A DNA stretch of 64,000 bases from Theristus sp. LFF4_11 (GCA_030248135.1 JASANC010002284.1:1-64000); one strand, 5' to 3'. Positions 10,802 through 25,800 are shown, numbered from the stretch's first letter. Made by a program: numbers and translations. The notes: generated by a model not told the origin, from the sequence alone.

Positions 10802-13800
10802 ATGCAAACGATGGATTTCAATTTCAAAAAACTCGTCTCCGATGCGTCGGCGACGTTCAATCGCGCCGTGCAGGTTTGCCTTTTTTCTGAGTTTTTTTGA
10901 ATGAATTTGTTTTGTTTTGTCGGCAGGTTGTTTCGCTTGAGAGGAGATAACCGAAACAGCCCGTGTAACTGGCAAGAGATCAGAAATTTGTTTTTCATTG
11001 CTATGTTTTGTTTACATGTTCTGCAAGTAGCGGCGGTGACAATGCATTTCACCATCCTAACATTCAACGAATCGAGTTTCTAAAATCACGTGGACTCTTG
11101 TGCCTGTGTTCCAAATTCAAAAATTATTGCAAAGTGATCACAGTTTATCACCAAAGTAATCCGGTTCATGGCAAAAGTACATTGTCATTTCTCAGTATTT
11201 CGAATGCAGTCAGTTTTATCGTTTTGGCATAAAAATAGCGACTTTGGCATTTTTCTCACGTGTTTTTGGGCAAGCCATTAATTTTCCTGTTGCTCAAACG
11301 AGTCTGTGGCCTGCGAGAACCCGGTTCTTTTTGCAACTCGAAAGCGATAACAAAAAATGACAGCACTTTGTGTCATGAACTCGACTAAATGTGTTGAAAT
11401 GAGATTTCGCGTGAAGATTTTTTGTTGTCTACCGCATGTTCGTTTCGACCTGTCACTTTGTCCACAGAATACAGAGCTCGTGAACGATGAACAAATGGGA
11501 TCAGGGTTGCAGGAAAACGTGTTTAGCCACAAATGGGGCGCTTGACTTCGACCAACCCCGACGCATTCGTTCTTTTTACTGTCATAATAAGTTTTGCTTG
11601 CTCTGTATTCCATGATAAACCGTGACAGGTTTTAAAAACATACTGTATTTCCTTTCAAACGACCAAAAGACGGGGGTCGCAGATGGTGGAGTGTGAACTA
11701 GTGAAGGCACAGATCACGTCACTGTTGACTTAACCAGTGCAATCTATTCCATTCTAACGCCCGTTTTCTCGTTTCGTGCGTTGTTCTGAAGTGTTCATGG
11801 TTCTGCGAAGATGAAAAGATTTGATGCCGTCGAAAAACAAAACACGTGTCGGCGGCGAATGAAATCAATGAGTTTCATTTGATCAATTTTTTAGTTCACC
11901 GAGGAAAAACTCGGCAAGGCAGAGCGAACGGAACTTGATGCTCACTTTGAGAATCTGTTGGCGCGCGCCGACAAAACGGAGGAGCACACGAGAAATCTGC
12001 TCGCGTGCATGGAGGCCTATCTCCAGCCGAATCCAAGTGAGTTCGATGGTTTTTTTTTCAGGATTTGGGCGTTTTTCATTCACTGTTTCATTCATTCAGA
12101 CTTACGTACTGCTTCTTATTGAAAAGTACATGTATCGTATGGTGGACTGTGGAGTTGGTCCTCTTTAAAACAGGAAAGAAAAAATTGCTTCCTAAATCCC
12201 GTTGGCGATTGGTTGGCTGGTACTCCCCCCCACAAAGTTTCACAAGTTTCACAGTGTGACTGTTATTGAAGTGAAGTAAACTCGTTTTTGGCAATGTTGA
12301 ACCGTGAACGGTGCAAATGTGAATCTGATGGCAGAATTTAGATTACAATTGGCAAATAATTGCTTCATTTGTTGCAAATGTTGTTTCTCTCGTTGACTTT
12401 TTGTTGTTGAAGCGTTTATTCGAACGTTGTAGCGTTGTGCTGGTCTTCTTGTTTTGTCGAAGTGGAAACGTTTTTTTTGTGCGGGTCAATCATATCACTG
12501 GACACCGTTATAAGTGTGACCAAAAAGCAACCCAAAATTCAGAACACAAAACTTGGAAAGGCCACAACAACGCATTGCCTTTCCAACTTTCCAAAATAAA
12601 AATCGTGTACAGAGCTGGTTTGTAGACTGAACTTCCGGTTAACTTGTTTTTGTTCGTGGAATGTTGTTTCATTTGATCTGAGTCACTAAAACAAAATCCA
12701 TTTCCTATTCAAGTAAGTCCAGCCAGCTCTGCGGACTCTGGCGTTGTGTTTTTTAGTGGAACACACCGTTTGCATTTAGTTCTCAATCGAAACGGGACTT
12801 GCAAAATGTTGTCTTACAGTGTGAAACGAATTTTCAATTTGAGTAAATTAAAATTGACAGTTATCGTGCGCGAGTTTCAGTATGCGCATATGGCAGTCTC
12901 TCACAGCACGAATACCAATCTGATCTAATTCCATTACATTTTGTATCGCACAAAAACATTCGTGCTTTCCGAAAATTAGATCTCGTTTTTTATTGTTTCG
13001 GTTTTTGTGTTGAACAAAAAAAGGAGAAAAACATGTTGCATTTTTTGTCACATTGGCTCGGCTTTGAAAAGAAACTAGCTGAGAAAGCAACCGAGGAGCT
13101 CAAAAGAAGTGATTTTATGATGGCGTGACTTTCATGCGCTAAGAGTAAGAGTTTCAATAAGGATTTTTCTATCGTGTGGTTTTTTCTTTTGAAAGAGCAC
13201 GCCACACTTTTTTCAGACTTTGAGTAAGATATTGACAATTTTATCTCGCAAGCTTTTTGAGCTTTCTGAAAACCTTTCTTCTGAACGAACTCATACATGC
13301 ATGTGTGCCAGTGTGTTTGTGTGTGTGTGACACTGCTACCTTTTACGTGTAAATAAATGCTCACGGCACGATTTCAACATGAATGTTCGGAATCCGGGTT
13401 TTGCACTATCTGCAGGTGACAGAAGCTGGTTGTTCAAATAAGACCTAGACCATGAAGCGGGCATGTTTTTGCAGGCCAGGCCGGGCAGACAGAATACCAT
13501 GAATAATAAAACCGTTTTTTCATAACTCTCAGACCGCGTTCGCCTGTCCTCTATTTGGCTAGCAGCTAGCCATTTCCATGCGGTATCTGTGGTTGAATTT
13601 CAGCTTTCTTCTCTATTCCATGTTGAAATTTCTCAGGTTTTCTCTAGTTTGCTCCAGCGGAAGAGAAAGAAACATGCTGAACTGGATTTTGCGGTGGGGA
13701 GAGGGGGCGAAAAAGCAAACACACACACCTCGATACGATGGGTGGTAGCGTTCTGGTGCTTGGGTAGTTTTGTTGGGCGTTTCTTGTGCGCTTGTTTTTC

Positions 13801-16800
13801 AACTGATTTTTGTTCGAGATTAGGCTGTGATTTTGCATGATTGAAAAAAAACCGAACCGCACAGACGGATGGATCTGTTACTTACTGGGTTCGGTTGCGT
13901 GTCTGACGGAGTGTGAAACCGGTTTTTATGCCTTGGATTCGCTTAGATCGTTGCTTGGCAAAAAAATACAGATGAAAAATCGGCATAATTTTTCCTTAAA
14001 ATTTGGAATCAGCTGTTCTGTTTCGAATGTGCGGAAAGTTTTGAATATTTGTGTGCTCCAACCTTTACCTGAATATTGAATATTTTGCTACAAAGTACAA
14101 ATTCAGCAAGTTCGAATTTCGAAGCAAACTACGAGGTTCAGCAGCAATTTTGAAATCGTAGAATTGCAAAGAGACCTTGTCAAGTGTGCGTGTGAAAATT
14201 CTGTAGCACTGGAAGAAGGTGGGGGAAAGCGAAAAAGGCAAAAAGAGATCCGTTTCTACAGATTTCAAAACGTCCTTTTCTACATTCCAAGCTAGCAGGC
14301 CTACGCACTGAACTTACTGAAGTGTTTCTTGCAGGCTTCCTATAAACTGGCATGGCATTTTGCGTCTAACGTGGGTGCTATTTTAATCGAAGAAACCTGA
14401 AACTGCTTTTGAAAATAGTCGTATGTGGGTTTGCGTAATCTGGGACATCGAAAGCAATGGAACGGAATTGTGCGCTTTCTTGGCTCCGTATTGTAAGTTA
14501 CCGAAATTGAACTCACAAGGGGTGTGCATTTTAGCCTCAGACTACAGATTTCTTAATACACAAATGGACATATTTCGGTTTTTTTCGCTCTCTGTTTTTT
14601 TGACACATGGAGGTTGATCGACACTAAAAAACATGACAAACAACGACGCCGATTTTATTTTGGTGATAAATCAGTTTGCTTGATGAAGTTTTTACACTGT
14701 AAATCAGCACTGTACAATTGAAATTTGATTTGAGAAATTTTTTTTGGAACGTTACATTTTATTTATTGGTCACGCCACACCACACCATTTCGAGGCCAAC
14801 AATGACGCATTGAACATGAGTTCTATTTCTTCTGACCTGAATTGGTGTTGTTGTATACTGAACATGGTGCAGCTACTCAGCATGCGTGTAGTTTCGCTCT
14901 GACGTAGTTTCGCCCCAAACCGAAGAGCCCACATGTGCACGTGGTTGTTTGGTAGTTTTTTTTCAGTTCAGCTGGCTCTAACAAGCACAACACAAGCGTG
15001 AATGAGCACAAAGCTTGCCAATAAGCCGACACGCAGCGGCATATACTGGCGGCAGTCATAGTCGAATACAGTCAAAACTGCTTACACAAAGTACGGTATT
15101 TACCGCAGTTGGTCTCGGCACGATCTATTGGAGACTGGTGATTGTTTGTCAGGAAAGTTTGTTGGATGATAAAATGGAAACCCGTCCTCCTTGACGATCA
15201 GGCCGTGCACAGTAAGATCGCGGTGAGACCTACGACGGTGAATACCGTAAACCGTTGTACCGATAGCGTTACGATTCGGCTTTCATGTTGTTCTTTGCCG
15301 TTGCACATTTTATTTTTCCGACAGCGAAAGGGAACACCGAATACGCCGTTGTCGTTTTTGCGCCACATTTGGCAATGTGCTCTCTGCAATAATGTTCGTG
15401 TTCTGATGTTGCAAAGTGCTTTGCATTCTTTTTCTGCCTCAGTGCTCTTTTGTGTTCGTTCGTCATACGGTTTTTGTTTCATTTTGTTCCAAAGAATGAA
15501 TGGGGAGAGCGCGTTGTGTGTGTGGGGAACATCGATTTTTTTTAAATGTGCAGCTGTGTTTGTTTGGAACTGCAGCTTATTGGAGGGAGTGGAGTTTTGC
15601 TTCAAGCGGCATTCATGGAACGGGATTTAGTGACGCGTACAGTCTATCACGCTAATATATGCAACTCGCTGATTGGTCGGCTCCTCACGCTCCGCACCCT
15701 GGGAACGGGATTCAGAAAAAATCATGTTTTTCATTGTTCAACGGTTTGTTTTCATTTATTTCATGCCGAAAAAACATTCTAAATAAAAAACTACCAAATT
15801 CCAAAAATTTGCATTGGTCACAATGTCAAATAAATGTCTTTTTTGGTTGATTGACTGCGACGACGTCGTCTATGGTTTTTGGTTTAGTTTTTGCTTTTAG
15901 GCATGAAAAGAGCGTGCCGCCGCTGGCCGCTACTGTGTGTCCGAAGCACAGAGAAGAAGAACGCAGCAGGTGACAGTATTTATTGACAATGTGAACAATC
16001 TTTGAACAACAATGAATGGACATGGCGCACCCAATGAATCAATTGTTAAAAGCGGGATGAAAACTGTCGAAATCGTTGGAAGCAAGTTTTGTTATTTTGT
16101 TTGTTTGTTTTAAATTTGTTTTGAACACGCAGCAGCGGCCAGCGGTACGTTTGAAAGCAAAAATTCTCGACGACGTCGTCGCCGTCAATCAACCAAAAAA
16201 ACTTCAGTTTACTAATTTTTTACCAATTCAAACGTTTGGAATTTTGTAGTTTTTTATTTAGAATGTTTTTTCGGCATGAAATAAATGAAAACAAACCGTT
16301 GAACAATGAAAAACATGATTTTTTCGAATCCCGTTCCCAGGGTGCGGAGCGTGAGGAGCCGACCAATCAGCGAGTTGCATATATTAGCGTGATAGACTGT
16401 AGCTGTGTAAAAACATAGCTACGCGGTCACTAAATACTGCTTCATGAATGCTTCTTAAGTTTTTTTGACAGTGTGGTTGATGTGGTATTTGTGAAAATGT
16501 GATAGATTCGGAGCTCAATTCGTGCATGGCAATTGTTGTACTACCAATCAGCATGTTGTGTTTAACGAGTGGGGGGGGGGTAGGGTTAGGGGGAAAAAAT
16601 CTGGATTTTTTTTAAATTAAAACAAAAAATTAAAAAAAAATTTTTTTTACAAGTTAGGTTTGTTCGAAGCGTCTCGTCGAGCTGAGTTCATCTAGACTAT
16701 TTTCAGAACGATCCGGAAAACTATAAGAGCGAAACTCGTGTTTTATTGAAATTATGTCCATTTCACAGAGGGAAAGTTGCATTTTCAACAGTAAAACAGG

Positions 16801-19800
16801 ACAATTTTCGACGTGTACAATATATTGAATATTGAACCGTTCTTAGTTGTTCCTCTTTAGAAAATTACCAAAATTTGACTGTGTTCAAAAATTCCTGTTT
16901 GCTGTAGCTAAGTCGGCAACCCCTGTCGACCCGGTCGCCCCCCCCCCCCAAGACACTTACTTTCAGGTTCAACCAGCTATGCTATCTGCCACATGGCGAG
17001 AGCCCACTCTTCAAATCATCGTATCGAAAACACGTACCATGATTTCGCGATCACGTTGCGGGCAACTGACAGACGCAAGTTTAACACGTTAGTTTAGCTC
17101 AGCACGCAAGTTTTAACATGTGGCCATGTTATCGGGTATCTGAAAAACGGTCGTGTGATGTGGTATTAACCAACATCTCCGCTCCAATTGTTTAACAATA
17201 TATCGCACAACTCCATTGTAGACCTATAACATACGCCAATCAACAAAATATCATGTTCATCTCATGGCCTACCGACTGAAAAAACATGTTCTAAGTTGCA
17301 AGAAAACGATTTCTGAAACGATATTTCAATTCAGTTAAGTCATTTCAACGCTAAAAATTGACTCTAGAAGTCATCCAAATCGAAAAACATGTAGTACGTC
17401 GGTCAAAATGACCAAATAATGACATGTACCTAAGCACACAAAGAAGTTGGGAAGAAAATTTGGTTTGAACTTTCAAAAAATTATGCCATAAATCGAATTT
17501 TCAGAGCAAAGTAGAAGAAAAATTTTTCAATTTTTTTTTTAAGTTTGAAAAAAAAATCCAAATTTAAAAAAAACGAAAAAAAATAAAAAAAATTTTTTTC
17601 AAAGCCCCTAACCCTAGGTGGGGGTGCATTCATGCAAAACGTGTTTTTATTTTGTCCCAATTTTCTTTTTCTTGCTGTGGTTTTTAATGTCAGTTAAGAG
17701 AGAAAACGCTGAAACGTCCTTCGAATGCAGAATTACTGCACATTGAAAATGAATGATCAGAATTACTTTGAAATGGTTTTTCTTAGTTCCGCATCAAAAA
17801 ATGCAAAACGGGGAACCCAAAACGGGTTGTAGGAACGCAAACTGGCTGACAGGAAGTCTGTGTGTTCTCTTATTTGCTTCCTTGACTTCTTTCAAGCACA
17901 CCCGAAGGACTGTTTTTTTATCGAATGAGCGATGCTATTGCGGGTTTCGTTTTTTTTGTGTCCGAAAACCTAGGATTATCAGCAGGCAATTTGCTTGGTT
18001 TGGGATTTATTTTCAAGAAATTTGTTTTTTTTTGAGAGCGTGTTTTTCTCTTCACCGCGTTCTGAATTCAAGTGTGTGTGTTATTCCAGCACGGTAGATT
18101 CGCTGTATTGCACCAAAAAAAAGATCAGCTGACTGCATCAGAAAACGTGTCTGCAAAAGTGAAATTCCGCTCCGAAAATTGAAACACGCAAAAGCGCCAC
18201 AAACGCAAGTTCACACGCAGCGACACTGATGGCGTTTCTGAAAACGAGGGCAACGAGACGTTTTTATATTATTCGCTGTATTTTCCCCGTCGTAAAACGC
18301 AGAAAACCCGTTGGGCACTACTATCAAAAGCACAAATTGATTGGTTGCAAAATACTAACTCCGTAACTGTAAATTTCTGAAGTAACTAACAGTAACTGTA
18401 ACCGAAACAAACCCAAACGATTAACGAAATTGTTCTGTCAAGTGATTTTCAAATGTCCTCAAGCATGTTTCACACTTTTGGGGATTATTTTTGCGATGCG
18501 TGTGACAGGAGAGCCTTTTTTATTTTACCCGGTCTCACTGTTTTGGTATTGGCACGTTTGTTCAGTTGTTTTAGGTTCGGTTTGTTTTCGGTGTTGGCAC
18601 GTTTCAACAAAAACGCAGACAACAACAAAGTTCGAGAGACTGCATGGCGAAAATTCGTCGTATAGTCTGGCGCTTTTTCGTAGTGTGTGGCCAAGCTCTC
18701 TCTAGCCGAGCCCGCGATGTATTCGAGTATTTTTAGCGTCCAAATGGCATTCAGTTGCTTGCGTTGCTGTTGTATGTGAGCTTTCCTCTGAATACATGAA
18801 TGAAAATGATAGTTCACACAACACACACACATGTGCAGGCACACACACAGTGTCCGTTTGCACTGTCATTTGTCACCCCACGACGTGGTTGCCCCATATA
18901 GCGTACATACATGACCAAAGCCTTTCATGCAGGATGGTGCAACAATTTATGCAAATGAATTGAGGAATGTTGTCGGAGACGTCTTTTTCGCTACACTTGC
19001 ATAAACGGCCGCATAAACAGCTGTGCGCTGGTCAATGTTGCATGAAAAAAAGAATGGTAGCACCGATTACAACAATTCCCGGTTCAAACTTGCCGGCAAT
19101 CGTTCTGGGCATCTGAACGGTTCTCTTGCGGTGTGTCTGCCAAGTAGTTTTGAGTTTTGAGGGGGCGTGTCTAGTGGACGGAGCTGGCATCAGCTTTTGA
19201 ATTTGATTGAATGAAAACTGATTGAATTGCAGAACCAGACTTTGGAACAGGGAGTTTACTAGCTGGTTTGACTTTCAAGAAGAAGACGAAGTAGAAAAAG
19301 TAAAAAAAGCAGACGGATTACTTGGCAAACTTTTTTCGTCATTTGTCGCCTGGGCTTCATCGCCTGGAGCTTCATGCTCAACGTTCCAACGGCTTGTTGC
19401 CACGACAATGGTGTCAGTAGTCAGTTTGTAAAAAATGAATCGTTGCGTAGTTTTTCCTAGTTATGAACCTAAAATACGCACAGATCGAAAATTAGTTTCA
19501 TGCTTGACGCGGCAATTCAAAATTTTTCAACTGACCCGGTCGTATCTCGACGACTTCACCAGTTTTGAAAGTCCCGCGTCGCGCATCAAACTGCCACCTT
19601 CCTGTCGCAGAACTAGAAAAAAAGACAATAGTAAGAATGAACGCTGACATCCACAACCACTTCAGTGGGCATTTTACTTTACTGCCAGCTTCATTCGTCG
19701 TGTTCATTCAAATTTACCCTCCATTCACCTAGAGATGTCAAGAAAAAAAAAATTTTCTATTTTTTTTCTTTTTTTAAAAAAAAAATTTTTTTTTTTTAAA

Positions 19801-22800
19801 TTTTTTTTTTTAAATGAAAGTTGTTCAGAATTTTTCAGGGAGTCCGAATATCACCATCTGAGGAGCCACCGACTTACCATATGACCCCCACTCATATGGG
19901 AGGAGGGTGAAAATTTCAGACTTGGTTTCGGCGACCCCATTTTCCCACCGACGACATCACGTCTCGTGTTTTGCCTCTCAATTCACCTCAAATAACATGG
20001 AAACAAGTTCCACAACAAACCGGTGTGATCACGCTGACGACACGAGGCGAAACAGCAACGAGCAACCAACGAAGTTACGCTTGCAGTGGCAGACAGTGCA
20101 ATTTCCACCTTTCGAGATCCTGAAAAACGATGCGTAAATGTGAGTTCTCTGCTTCTATCTCACCTTAGCGACATCGGAATTTGTTGAACTAGCCTTTGCG
20201 ACGCTCAAGTACTTCAATGCGCGAGTCGATCATCACTCACCAAGGCTGAAAACAGTCGATAAATCAATCCAGAATACCACCTGCAGCGTTGAAGACTAAG
20301 TGACAAGGTAAAGTCAAAGAAAATTTTTGTTGAACTTTCGAAAAATTATGCCAAAAACGGCATTTTCAGGGCACATTAAAGAAAAAATTTCAAAAATTTT
20401 TAATAAAAAAAATAAAAAAAAAATGCTCATTTTTTTTTTACTTTTTTTTTAAAAAAAAATTAAAAAAAAAATTTTTTTTTTGACCCTTACATCTCTACAT
20501 TCACCCCCCCCGGTGTATAAGCAAAGGAACATGTGAATGAGCTTTGATTGGCCATTTTGATTTGACGACGGTGGGTGATGGACTGTACCAGGCACCGTGT
20601 GACGAACTGCAGTCAGCGCGCTTCAGAGAGGAACGAACGGCGTTTTTTTTCTGGTTGCATGAACGGTCGCTGCACAGCCACTTTGTCTGTCTGCACCACT
20701 TCTCGGGCATTTCTCGTCTCCAGCTATTGACGAAAAACACAGCGGAAAACACGAACGCAGACCACTTACACTCGCTAGTAGTCGCCTTCCACACTCGCAC
20801 AAACGCGCGGGTGTGCGTGCGGACATGCGTTTTGCTGGAAGGAAACGACGAAACACTCCAAGCTGACGTCACAAAACGGGGAACAGTTTTCTCACTCTGT
20901 GAAAGTCAACGCGCACGCAGCAAAGTGATCGTTCATACTTTCCTGCACCCAACTTGGTGGCAAACTGATGATTACGATGTCGCCTTCCAAGTTAACACAA
21001 CCACCTTGTTTTATGGAAATCATGGCAACATTTCGCGAAAGCTGGCCGAATTTCGATGCGACTTGTGGTTGCACGTAGATTCCGTCACGAACCTTTCAGT
21101 AGATTCTGAAAGATCGTGTCAAGACCGAATAGTATGGTAGCTCGTCAGTTTTCGGAATGGATCACAAGCGGGACACATTTATTTATTTTATTTCGTGTGT
21201 ATTCATGCGACGCGAGAAGAAAGCGGGCTCCCGAAAAAAGGGACGTTATCTTGATGGATGACGATGAGTTTGCTCCGATGGGTATTCGTTTGTCTCCGTG
21301 TGTTTTTTTAGGAAATCTTTTGGACACACACACACGACAAATCTTCGGCACTTGGAATTTTCACGTTCTGAATATTTTATGGGAGCAAGGTGCATGTTGC
21401 CGTTTTGTTGGATCAACGCATTGACTGTGACATTGATGGGGGCTTTGTGAAGTTTGTGTGTTTGAGACGGTCACTTGGTTGGTGGATGTGTGGTGATGTA
21501 GTTGGGTGGATGTTGAGGAAACTTGTTAGAAAGCGAAAAGTATCACCCGAAAATATAAAAAAAACGCTTTTTGTTTTCTCCCACATGTATATTATCTATT
21601 AGGTTCGGAAACATCCGCACATTCGAACATGTTTTCAATCAAACTGAAAAAAAATTCCGACGTTCTGTTTGTTTTTCAGCCGTTCGAATGGAAGAGTTCT
21701 TCTACGACAAACTGGAGCTGCGCAAGGACCACCGAATGAACAACCTCGAGTATCTCGGGCAGGCGATGACGGACGCTGGAAATGAATTCGGACCCGGAAC
21801 GCCGTATGGTCGGTTGGGGTTTTACTATATGATGTCGTGACCTGGGCTGAAATTTCCTTCGGAATTGGAAATGTCCAATTTTTCAACACTACCATGGCGG
21901 CCAAAAGTGTTGGAACGCTGCGCGCGTGTGTGCTGCTATGTATTGGGGATGCGCGCGTGTTGCCTCAGCCGTACAGACGCTATTATAAGAATTTCTGGGC
22001 AACGTTGGGTCGAACGAAAAGTGTCCCGTGAGCCCAACGTTGCCCATAAATTCTTATAACAGCGTTTGTACCGCTGATGCAACACGAGCGCGCAATACAC
22101 AGCACACACGCGCGCAGCGTTCCAACACTTTTGGCCGCCACTGCTTGTCGAAATGCAAAACAATCAAGTGCTTGCGAACGTTTTTTCAGGTGCCGCACTG
22201 CTGAAAGTCGGCGCCACTCAGTACAAACTGGCCGGCGCTGAGCGGGAGTTCATCCAGTCGGCCGCCGTGAACGCGTTGACGCCCATAAAACGATTTCTAG
22301 AAGGCGACATGCGCACGATTGCGGTGAGTGGCGGCACGACTGGATCGATGGTCGATTCACGTTGACGCATGTGGTGGCATTTACACGTTGACGTTTATGT
22401 TGGCATTCATGCAGACATTCATGCTGACATTTGTGCTGGCATTTATGTTGACATTTATGCTGACATTTATGTTGACATTTATGTTGCATTTACGTTGACG
22501 TTTGTGTTTGGCATTCATGCTGACATTTGTGCTGGCATTTATGTTGACATTTATGCTGACATTTATGTTGACGTTTATGTTGCATTTACGTTGACGTTTG
22601 TGCTTGGCATTCATGCTGACATTTGTGCTGGCATTTATGTTGACATTTGTGCTGGCATTTATGTTGACGGTTATGTTGCATTTACGTTAACGTTTATATT
22701 GGCATTTACGTTAACGTTCATGTTGGCATTTACGTCAACGTTCATGTTGGCATTTATGCTGCCGTTGCGCCAACATTTCGACGCCAACAGTGGTGAGATG

Positions 22801-25800
22801 CTGATCACGTCTTCTGCTCCTTCAACAACCATGAACATAATAGACATAAACGTAACCATAAAAACGTTCCATTTTTTCAGCGTGAACGCAAAACACTGAT
22901 GAACAAACGACTCGATTTGGACGCGTGCAAATCGCGATTAAGAAAGGCGAAATCACTTGAAAATCAGGCAAATGTACGTGGTTTTTACCTTTTGCACTGG
23001 TTTTGTTTTCTTTGTTTGTCTCTCGGGTTTTGGTGGCAGATTTTTTCAGCTTTTTTGTTGGGCTTCTGGTTGGAAATCTATCTTCTTCCGGGTTTTGGGT
23101 AAAACATGCTTTGGGTAAAAGATGGGGCTAAATTTCTATGTTCTGTTCGCAGCCGCAAGTCGACCCACAGCAGAAACAGGGCGTTATTACTGTGGAACAG
23201 GTTACAATAATATGACTGTGTTGTGTTGTTGTGGTTTCTTTGGTGTTGTGTGTTTGTGTTTCATCATTTTTTCCTGACAGCGAGAAATTTATTGAATATG
23301 ACAGCATGACTTGCTCATTGGCTGCATTTGAAACTGTTCTTTTGGTCATACGATCATTATGCAGCCAATCAGCTCGTTGAACTGTCAATTTGCGTGCTTC
23401 GTCTGATTGATTGTGTTTTTGTTGTGTTGCCGTAATGTTGTTGATTGTATTTGCTTGTTGGACTTCCTTTTTTTCTATTTGCGATTGACAAAAAATAAAA
23501 ATTACATTTCAGGCCGAAGCTGATCTTCGCGTCGCCCAGTCGGAGTTTGACAAACAAGCGGAGATTCTGAAGCTTCTACTGGAGGGCATCCAAACAGCGC
23601 ACGTGAGTGGGCCGGGTTTTGGTTGTCTGTTGTTGATTTTGGCGGCACCCATACATCGCAAGATGACAAGTTGACGTTGGTGACGAGCCAGCGGTTGTAA
23701 TTTATCTCCGCAATTTCTTGGCATCCCGATGAGCCAGCACCTTATGGTGTTTCCGACGGAGGCACACTCTTAAAAACTCCACAACAGTTCAATCTCATTT
23801 ATTTATTCTGATGCTGATTCGGTCCAGCCGAAGTTTCGTGGATGAACAGTGAGAGTTGAGTTGCTATATTAATGTCACATATTTTCTGCTCAACTCCATT
23901 ATCATACTCGCACCGAAGGAGACCCATTTTTTTGCAGTTTGCTGATTCACGTGTTTCACGCGATTCTTCCAGAACAACCATCTGAAGTGCGTCCGCGACT
24001 TCGTCGAGGCGCAGATGACGTTCTACGCGCAGGCGCACCAGCAGATGGCAGAGTTGCAGCGTGAATTGTCGGGGTAAGGCGTGTCTGCCTTCGAGTTGCG
24101 GTTTGTGTGTCCGTGATTGAAGGCACTGCATCGCTGAACACGTCGCACATCAAACGAATATGCTTTATTCGTCGTTTCGCCATTCGGATGTGTCACTCCG
24201 CTCCGGTTGAGAAAGACTTTCAATTTGGTTGAAATTGCCGCGCACGGTCTATGTGTTTCGGTATTGCTTGTACTGGAACATGCATTAGAGCGAAATCAAA
24301 ACTATGGGCTGTCCGCTGATTGGCCGCTTATGAATATGCTAAGTGCTGATTGGTCCTATAGCAGCTAATCAGTGGGTCTGATTGATGTACAGATGCCTGG
24401 TTTTGACAGTTTGACTGTGCACACGGTGCATTTTTTTCGGCGGATTTGAGTTTCGTCGTTCTTTTTGATGGAGTGACATGTCTGTATAGACTGACGAAAC
24501 ACAATTTACTTGTCTCTTGTGGTCCCTGTTTATTTTTGTCCCTGCTTCCCCCTCCACCAAGTCTTCTTAGAGCACATGTTGCTTGACGGTTGGCGCAACA
24601 TTGCAGTTGATGTTCGACTCACTGATTGGTCCAGACCTGCATGATGCCGCCAATCAGCGTGCTGGATTTGAATTTTTTACTGTTGATATGAATTGAAGTG
24701 TTATCTTCTCCCATTTGAATGGCTTTTAAAATTACCATGTATGCTTTTTGTGAGCCTAACAAAAAGTGTCGCAAAACTTGACTCACTGTGCTGTTTTCCC
24801 TTTCAGTCATTTGTTTGTTTCGTCTCGACTCCTTTCACTGCGCCTTATTCTTTTTTTTGTCAAACTTACTTGAAATGCTGCGTTGTTTTTCTGCAGTTTT
24901 TGTAATTTAGTTCTGATAGGCAAGAAGAGAAATCTGATTCTAAATGGGGAATCCGATTTTCGGTATTGCGAGTGCAGTCCGCTTTCTGTTTTTGACAGTT
25001 CGCTCTGAGTAAATTCAGCCAACAACTTCTGAAAACTTAATTTAAATAAAAAAATGCTACAAAAATGGCGAGGTACGACGGGTTTAAACAATAATACTCT
25101 GTATGCGCGCGCTTTTTCTCCGTTTCGTTGTGATTCTTTCATTCTGTTGCTTCTCCATTAATGCTTCTTGATGTCTCACAAATTTATCATTTCAGTATGT
25201 TTCTAACTTTCTCATGTTTTTTTCTTTTCTCTCTCTGTTTTCTGTTCAACCACTGCTCCTTGTCAGTCTGTGTAAATCTGTCTAACATCCGTTGAATCGA
25301 ACAGTCCGCGGTTTTCGAAATCAATTCAGTTTTCACTTTCCAATTTCGGTTTCCATTCCGATTTCACACCATTGCCGCACTCGTCGTGAACTAATATCGC
25401 TTCGTTGGCCCTTTGAAGGGCCCGGCCCCGATGTCTTTTGTTCTTTTTCACCAGTCTTGACTGGTCGAAACTCAACTGACCGGTTTTCTGTTGATTCGCT
25501 AATCGGTTCTGGAAAATGTTGTTTCAGCCAATCAGCATCAAGCTCTTGGGGTTTTTCTCTCGCTGTTGTTTTCAGTGGTGTAGCAGTGCAAGTGTGGTGC
25601 AAACAAGAAAAAAAATCTTATTCCGTCCTATTTCTCGTGGGCTCGTTTGTTTTTGGAACACTATTTTCACAGCAAATTTATTATAGCCTGTCGTGTTTCG
25701 TTTCTTAGACGTTTACTGCAGATTCAGTGAGTGTTTGTCTTCTTGAGACGTGTCGAGCAAGCATTTTTTTTCTCCCACTTTTTGTTTTCAGTGCACTTAG

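Larger units (their letters stand above)
12037..21679 (+). other. Endophilin-B intron 2 (9.6 kb)
   Basis: Donor AAGTGAGT at 12037 and acceptor TTTTTCAG at 21679. Contents: the nested MITEs at 15609-16451, hAT-like elements at 16581-17616 and 19740-20497, and otherwise AT-rich sequence. Frames near 15142-15630 and 20501-21140 lack homology and codon bias, so no nested gene is supported. Confidence 0.65.

Noticed and set aside
22369..22899. Plus and minus frames full of repeated short peptides
   Set aside because: Translations of a 12-bp minisatellite inside an intron.
25727..25791. Upstream extension of the alternative endophilin exon from its own Met
   Set aside because: The TTTTCAG acceptor at 25791 and the phase match to exon 8 make the upstream part intron.
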